Shown piece by piece: positions 59,571 to 64,000 of a stretch of 64,000 nucleotides of DNA. The DNA is taken from assembly GCA_015680905.1 (NCBI GenBank), contig CM027382.1, positions 9,149,501 through 9,213,500 of the forward strand. Reading direction: 5' to 3'. This DNA is from Coptis chinensis. Taxonomy: Eukaryota; Streptophyta; Magnoliopsida; Ranunculales; Ranunculaceae. How positions within the stretch are numbered: position 1 is the stretch's first letter; the number at the start of each line of letters is the position of its first letter. The position numbers were made by a program, and so were the translations under genes. Below the pieces are notes generated by a model. It was given only the letters and a program-made list of their open reading frames with translations, was not told where the DNA came from and searched no databases.

Positions 59571-61595
59571 ATGGCTACCCCAACCCCAAGCAGTGCTGCA
59601 TCAGCTCCTTCACCTAGTGGTAGTGTAAGTCATACGCCTATCAACGAGCCTATGCCTATTGATGCCGATACTGCTGCTGCTAGTATATCGTCGGATGAAG
59701 AAACGACTCCGAAAAAGTCGATCCATTGAAAGGTAAACGCGTTCAAAAGTGTGGCTAGAGTTTGAAATTAAAAAATTAGGAGATGGAACCTCTAAAGCTT
59801 ATTGTAAACATTGCAAAAGAGTTTTGATCCTAGTAGTAAGTTGGGTACTACGATTTGAGAAATCATTTGAAAGCTTGCAAGATAAAGAAACGTTCTACTT
59901 GGTCAAAAGCTTTTGTGTAATTCATTTAGCGAAAATGAAGCTCCAAAATTAGCAAGTTGGAAATATGACCCACGCATACAAGTAGACTTGACTTTGCACG
60001 CATGGTTGCTAAGCATGATTACCCTTTTCTTATGGTGAGCATGAATACTTTAGAGTTTTCATAAATGGTATTTGTCCTATGTTCAAATGGGTCTCAAGAA
60101 CCACTGTTCGAGAGGATGTCATGCAACTTTACAATGATTCAAGAACTGAAGTTACAAGATTTTTTTGATAAGTTGCCATCAAAAGTTAGTTTTATTAACT
60201 GATATGTGGACCCCGACTATCAAAATATTGGTTATTGTTGTGTTACTTGTCATTATATTGATGATGAGTGGGTGTTGTGAAAAAAAATCATTGCTTATCT
60301 TATCGTTTCCCACATAGTGGTGTTGTTCTTAGTGAGGTTATTAAGGCTCAAGCGTTGGCATGGAATGTTGATAGAAAGTTATTTGCTATAACCGTTGATA
60401 ATGCTTCTAACAATAATACTATGGTAGTGGAGCTCAAGGATTGGCTTAAGATGAAAGGGGTTTTATGTCTTGATGGTAGTTTGTTTCATATAAGATGTAG
60501 TGCCCATATTTTAAATCTTATTGTGCAAGATGGATTGAATGTGATTGCTCCTTTTATTGTTAAGATTCGAGAGAGTGCTAGGTATGGCAAGAATTTCTCG
60601 AGTAGGCATGAAAAGTTTTTGAATGCATTAGCTCGCACAAGGTTAAGCTGGGAAAGGGGTTTCTATGGATGTTCCTACAAGATGGAACTCTACTTATGAC
60701 ATGCTCAGTAGTGCCATCCGAGTCGTAAAGCCTTTGAGCTTTTGGCGAGTTAGCTTCCGACTATAAGCATTTACTTTCTCCCAAGAGTGGGAAATGGGAA
60801 CTAAAATTTGTGAGTGTTTGAAAGTTTTCAATGATGCTACACTTCATTTCTCCAAATATCCAATACCCAACTGCAAATTTGCATTTTAAATATGCTTGTG
60901 ATATTCATCATGATATTCTTGGGTGGTTAGACTCTGATTTTTATTATATCCGTAATATGGCAAAGGCTATGAAAGAAAATTTTGATAAATATTGGAGTGA
61001 ATGTAATTTATTGATGAGTTTTTGTGTTATACTTGATCCTTGTTATAAGATGGAGTTTATTGAGTATGCCTTTACTATGATTTATGGTAAGGAGTCTACA
61101 CAAGAAGAAGATGTGAAAAATTCTTTGAATGAGTTGTACACCATGTATGCAATGTCCGATTCTTCTATGGTTGATGTCGGATCATCTTCTAGTTTGTTGA
61201 ATTCATTTTCTGGTGACCAAGGGAGTTCTAAGATGGATGAAGATTTCCAAAATTTCACGAAACAACGTTCGGAAAGTTCAAAAGTTCCGAAAACAGAGTT
61301 GGAGAAGTATCTAGAAGAAGATTTATTCCCATTTGATGCTAATGGGAAAGGTTGTGACATATTGGTTTGGTGGAAAAACAATGGTCTGAAGTTTCCTATA
61401 TTAGCAAGGATGGCACGTGATCTTCTAGCAGTTCCTGTGTCGAGTATTGTTTCAGAATCTACATTTAGTTCCGGTGGTAGAATAATTACCGACTCTCGTT
61501 CATCATTGGGTGTTGATTCTGTGGAGGCGTTGGTATGTTTGAAGGATTGGTTGCCTAAACTTAATGGTAACTTCCTTCTCTTGAACTTTATTTAA
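59571..61595 (+). pseudogene. hAT transposase (BED finger, RNase H-like core, hATC domain), frameshifted
   Basis: Start MATPTPSSAASAPSPSG at 59571. A BED-type finger follows: WLEFEIKK, CKHCKR, and after a frameshift LRNHLKACKIKK (59749-59920). Next come a degraded middle (60040-60240 with FKWVSRTTVREDVM and a DMWT motif) and an intact stretch 60300-60640 with ITVDNASNNNTM (catalytic Asp region) and RCSAHILNLIVQDGL. From 60831 one frame is open to 61595 and contains the C-terminal hATC dimerisation domain: WWKNNGLKFPILARMARDLL, VPVSSIVSESTFSSGGRI and ALVCLKDWL. At least five frameshifts or stops are present, so no full-length enzyme is expected. The family is the plant Ac-like/RICESLEEPER-like group. 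Confidence 0.88.
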
Positions 61596-62620
61596 GAATA
61601 TATATATATATATATATTCAAGAATTACATCATGTCTAACTTTCTTTATATCTTAATTCATTTATGCATTAGTACCAATTGTTGGCTTGGATGCTTGACT
61701 TGTGATAGAACAACTTTTAGTCTCGACACTATGAAACAAGGTAAGAATAAGACTAGTAAGGTTAATTTATATCTTGTCTACTTTTTTAAGTAATTAGTGA
61801 TACATATGTTTCTTTATGTTTTCGTGAAGTATTTAATTATTTATTTTCAAATATAATCTCTAAATGAGTTGGTTGTGATTTTACCTCTATGCAGGTGTTA
61901 ATGTGTTAATTGATTGGAACCGTTTTGGATGCGAAAAGTGTTGTATGGTGAGGGCGATTTCTATGTTTATGTAATAGAGATGATCTCTAGTTTGTAATAG
62001 ATTTTTATGTTTGTAATAGGTTATGAGGGTATTTTCTTAAGTTAGAAGTATTTTCTTAATTAAGAGGTTGAACTGTTGAAGACTTGAAGTTTGTTTAACA
62101 GGTTAATGAAGCATGAACTGATGAACTGCTATGTTAATGTTAATTTAGTGTTTAACAGGTTGATTTTGATGAATAAGGTACTGCCGCAGCTTTTAACAGG
62201 TTAATTTAGAACATGATTCGGACTGTACCAGGTGATAAGGTCCATGAAATCACGAAAGCCCATCACGAAATCATGAAAGCCCATGTTTAGTGATCGGATC
62301 GGATATTATCCGATATCCGATTCGGATATCGGATATCGGATTCGGACATTATTTTACACATCCGGTCGGATTCGGATGTGAGTAATAAATTTCGGATTCG
62401 GATTCGGATGTAGGCATATCCGAATCCGAAACTATCCGTTTGCAGCCCTAGTTTAGCTTAGCTACAATTGGGCCGGTCTGGGCTTAGTAGGGTTGGGTAC
62501 TTGGGCCATTACTCCCTTACCCGTTCTGAACAGTCAACACCATTTCGTTTCGCCGACTGAATATTCCAAAACAACATCATCCGAAATTCCAGGCTTCTCG
62601 ATATTCAAAAAATCAAAGAT

Positions 62621-62628
62621 GACGTGTC
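62621..62628 (+). promoter_or_regulatory. ACGT-core (ABRE/G-box-like) motif
   Basis: GACGTGTC lies about 130 nt upstream of the thioredoxin start codon. ACGTGTC is a typical bZIP-bound core in plant promoters of ABA- and light-responsive genes. The site is short and untested. Confidence 0.35.
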
Positions 62629-62754
62629 ATTATTTAATACGATAGAAACACAATCCCCTCTCTTCGTCTTACTCTCCACTCAAAATTCTAGGCATCTCCA
62701 TTTTTCTTTCAAAAAAATTTCCTCATTCAAAATAAAACAACCCATTTTCCATCA

Positions 62755-62992
62755 ATGGCTACAGTACTTGAATCAGTAATAATTCCACGTCATTCAAGCT
62801 CAAAACCAACACCAGTAATGGTTTCTTCACTTGCCCCACTTGCACAAACTGTAAAAATCCAATCTTTACCTCAATTTAATGGTTTGAGAACTCATTTTCA
62901 GTATTCAAAGTGTACATTTGTGTCAAAGAATGCTAGAATTGTTCGTAGGGGAGGAAGAGTTGTTTGTGAAGCTCAAGATACTGCACTTGATG
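62755..62992 (+). CDS. Chloroplast thioredoxin m, exon 1 (transit peptide), partial gene
   Basis: The exon encodes 79 codons plus one base and ends at a GTGAGT donor (62993), phase 1. The peptide MATVLESVIIPRHSSSKP... is rich in Ser, Thr and basic residues with almost no acids until the end, as in stroma-targeting transit peptides. It ends in RRGGRVVCEAQDTALD, closely matching the cleavage region of plant thioredoxin m (CEAQDTA), just upstream of the mature domain. In the family, the next exon carries the WCGPC redox domain that reduces Calvin-cycle and other plastid enzymes. That exon is not in the remaining 1 kb. Start context TCAATGGCT is a good plant initiator. Confidence 0.85.
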
Positions 62993-64000
62993 GTGAGTAA
63001 TCAGCTTAGTCTTATGTTATATTGTTTAGAGTTGTGATTGTACTTAGAGATATTGTGGACTAGTGTATAAATTTATGTGAAGTGGAGTGCTTGTTAGTTA
63101 ATATGAGTAAATGGATTCCGTTACGATACATTGTATGAATTTGTCTTGTTGAGTAGATTGATTTCTAAGGCTAGACTATTGTCCTCATTTTTAGGAATCT
63201 GTTTTTTTCAAATTTGTTTTCACTTTTTCCATAATAGTGTTTGGAATTTCCATAATAAATTTTAATAGAGGTTAGGCTGACAAAGATGATATAGACCTAA
63301 CAATTGGTGCTGAGTTAATGATTATAAGATGTGAGGAGCAGGAATCAAGGGTCGATGGTTTGACTCCTAACGTCTTAGGATGACAAAGGTGATATAGACC
63401 TGAGGGGGGGGGAGGCGGTGGAGGATTTTACAACTTCTACGCTCTAATGTATGTTAAATATATCCACACTAGATAGCTTCCAAGGGGTCAATTATAATTT
63501 TACAATTTGAAACTTTACAACATGGGTGTCACTTGGAGTGACGTTCGAGTTGGAAATAAAGAGGGACGTCTCTCCAAGTGACATCTGTGCTCATTTTTAT
63601 ATAGTAGAAATTACTTATTTAAAACTCCGGTGTCACTCTAAGTGACGTCCGAGCTTATTTTAAAACTGGGGCGTCACACCAAGTGACGTCCGAATCTTTT
63701 ACCAACTTGTATCCGGATGGGGAATTCTCCACTCGGTCTACTAGCTATTATCTACGGTTTGCATCCCCCATTCAGAGGGTATTTTAATATATATTTTTGG
63801 GATTTTGGGGGGGGGGGTAAACTTATCTTATACGGTTTACACCCTTCCATTGGAGTTGCCCTAACAATTAGTGTTTATTTAATTGACTGTTTGACACATA
63901 TAAGTGTTGAATATCAAAAATAAAGACTTATGTAAGTGTTACATTATAGTAGAGAAATTTGCCTAGAAGTGACCAGAGAGATTGAACCTTCTTGCTTTGG
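62993..64000 (+). other. Intron 1 of the thioredoxin m gene, incomplete
   Basis: No acceptor-exon pair resembling the thioredoxin domain occurs before the window ends. The intron contains two TGACAAAG(A/G)TGATATAGACCT copies (63280, 63381), a G-run (63403-63411), four GTCAC...GTGACGTC repeats (63523-63692) and a C/G-rich block at 63800-63820. Confidence 0.6.
63523..63692. repeat. Four-copy palindromic TGACGTC repeat in the thioredoxin intron
   Basis: Copies of the form GTCAC-x4-AGTGACGTCCGAG occur at about 63526, 63567, 63631 and 63669, spaced 40-65 nt. Each copy is itself near-palindromic (GTCAC ... GTGAC). They carry TGACG cores like those bound by plant TGA-type bZIP proteins, but could equally be subterminal repeats of a DNA transposon. 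Confidence 0.55.

Larger units (their letters stand above)
58455..62450 (+). mobile_element. Complete hAT transposon
   Basis: TIRs TAGGGGTGCAGATGGATAG and, inverted, TAGGGCTGCAAACGGATAG are followed by subterminal GGATTCGGAT repeats at both ends. The exact 8-bp target duplication GTTTAGCT (58447-58454 and 62451-62458) is diagnostic of hAT. The 4.0-kb body carries one transposase gene with a 5' UTR intron. Frameshifts in the transposase suggest it is now non-autonomous. Confidence 0.93.

Noticed and set aside
63265-63400. Possible tRNA-derived SINE
   Set aside because: GGTTTGACTCC resembles a B box, but the A box is poor and there is no tail or target duplication.
62993-64000. Second exon of thioredoxin m
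   Set aside because: No WCGPC-like coding stretch occurs; the domain must lie beyond the window.
1-64000. CRISPR arrays, operons, bacterial-type terminators, tRNA or rRNA genes
   Set aside because: The DNA is plant nuclear. The direct repeats are LTRs, microsatellites or MITEs, and I saw no convincing tRNA or rRNA sequence.

Overview
The window is nuclear DNA of a eudicot plant: AT-rich and spliced, with GT/AG introns, plant TATA boxes, and plant-specific genes such as a DLN-box C2H2 repressor and a chloroplast m-type thioredoxin. I do not name a species. Host genes are sparse and the middle of the window is a nest of transposable elements.

Host genes. (i) 2330-3084 (-): a ZAT10/STZ-like C2H2 zinc-finger repressor, complete except for a frameshift inside the second finger. 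(ii) 52070-52597 (-): an intact two-exon LC8-type dynein light chain. (iii) 62755-62992 (+): exon 1 (transit peptide) of a chloroplast thioredoxin m; the thioredoxin domain lies beyond the window. Small inverted-repeat elements (MITEs) lie between them, plus a young-looking inverted duplication at 5542-6069 that could make a long hairpin RNA.

Retroelement nest, 8 to 42 kb. Three related LTR families share TGATAAG termini and a TTTGGGG-type polypurine tract. Family 1 has a complete insertion on the minus strand (8097-20670, TSD GTTCT, 1.5-kb LTRs, TGGCGCCG primer site) and a solo LTR (44657-46141, TSD TAACT). Family 2, on the plus strand, has three LTRs (21204, 32587, 40424) in an LTR-internal-LTR-internal-LTR array. 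Family 3 (23158-29802) has lost its coding capacity. The family 1 element keeps a decayed gag-protease of Athila/Tat type but has no recognisable reverse transcriptase, RNase H or integrase. Downstream it carries two extra ORFs, here called ORF A and ORF B. These recur in the family 2 units without gag-pro. A and B look like ancient paralogues of one plant retrotransposon ORF (a GW-x2-L, YS-x2-L-x3-FY pattern near the N-terminus). The family 2 unit also has a duplicated ORF A and, between the copies, a 39-residue membrane-peptide ORF. That ORF sits behind a TATA box and four regularly spaced MSA-like (AACGG) motifs of the kind that confer G2/M expression. This is the most novel-looking system in the window.

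Other mobile DNA: the 3' end of a chromovirus-like Ty3/gypsy element (integrase 41904-42792, LTR 42841-47474); a minus-strand Ty1/copia remnant (48044-51171) that split an older fragment of a non-LTR element; a nearly complete non-LTR element with an R2-like C-terminal endonuclease (54103-57169) inside a TIR element (53051-57598); a complete hAT element (58455-62450, TSD GTTTAGCT) with a decayed transposase; and several hAT-like MITEs.

Caution: near-identical repeat copies differ mainly in clustered GC-rich patches, and several frameshifts are small indels. Some breaks called here may be assembly-consensus errors.
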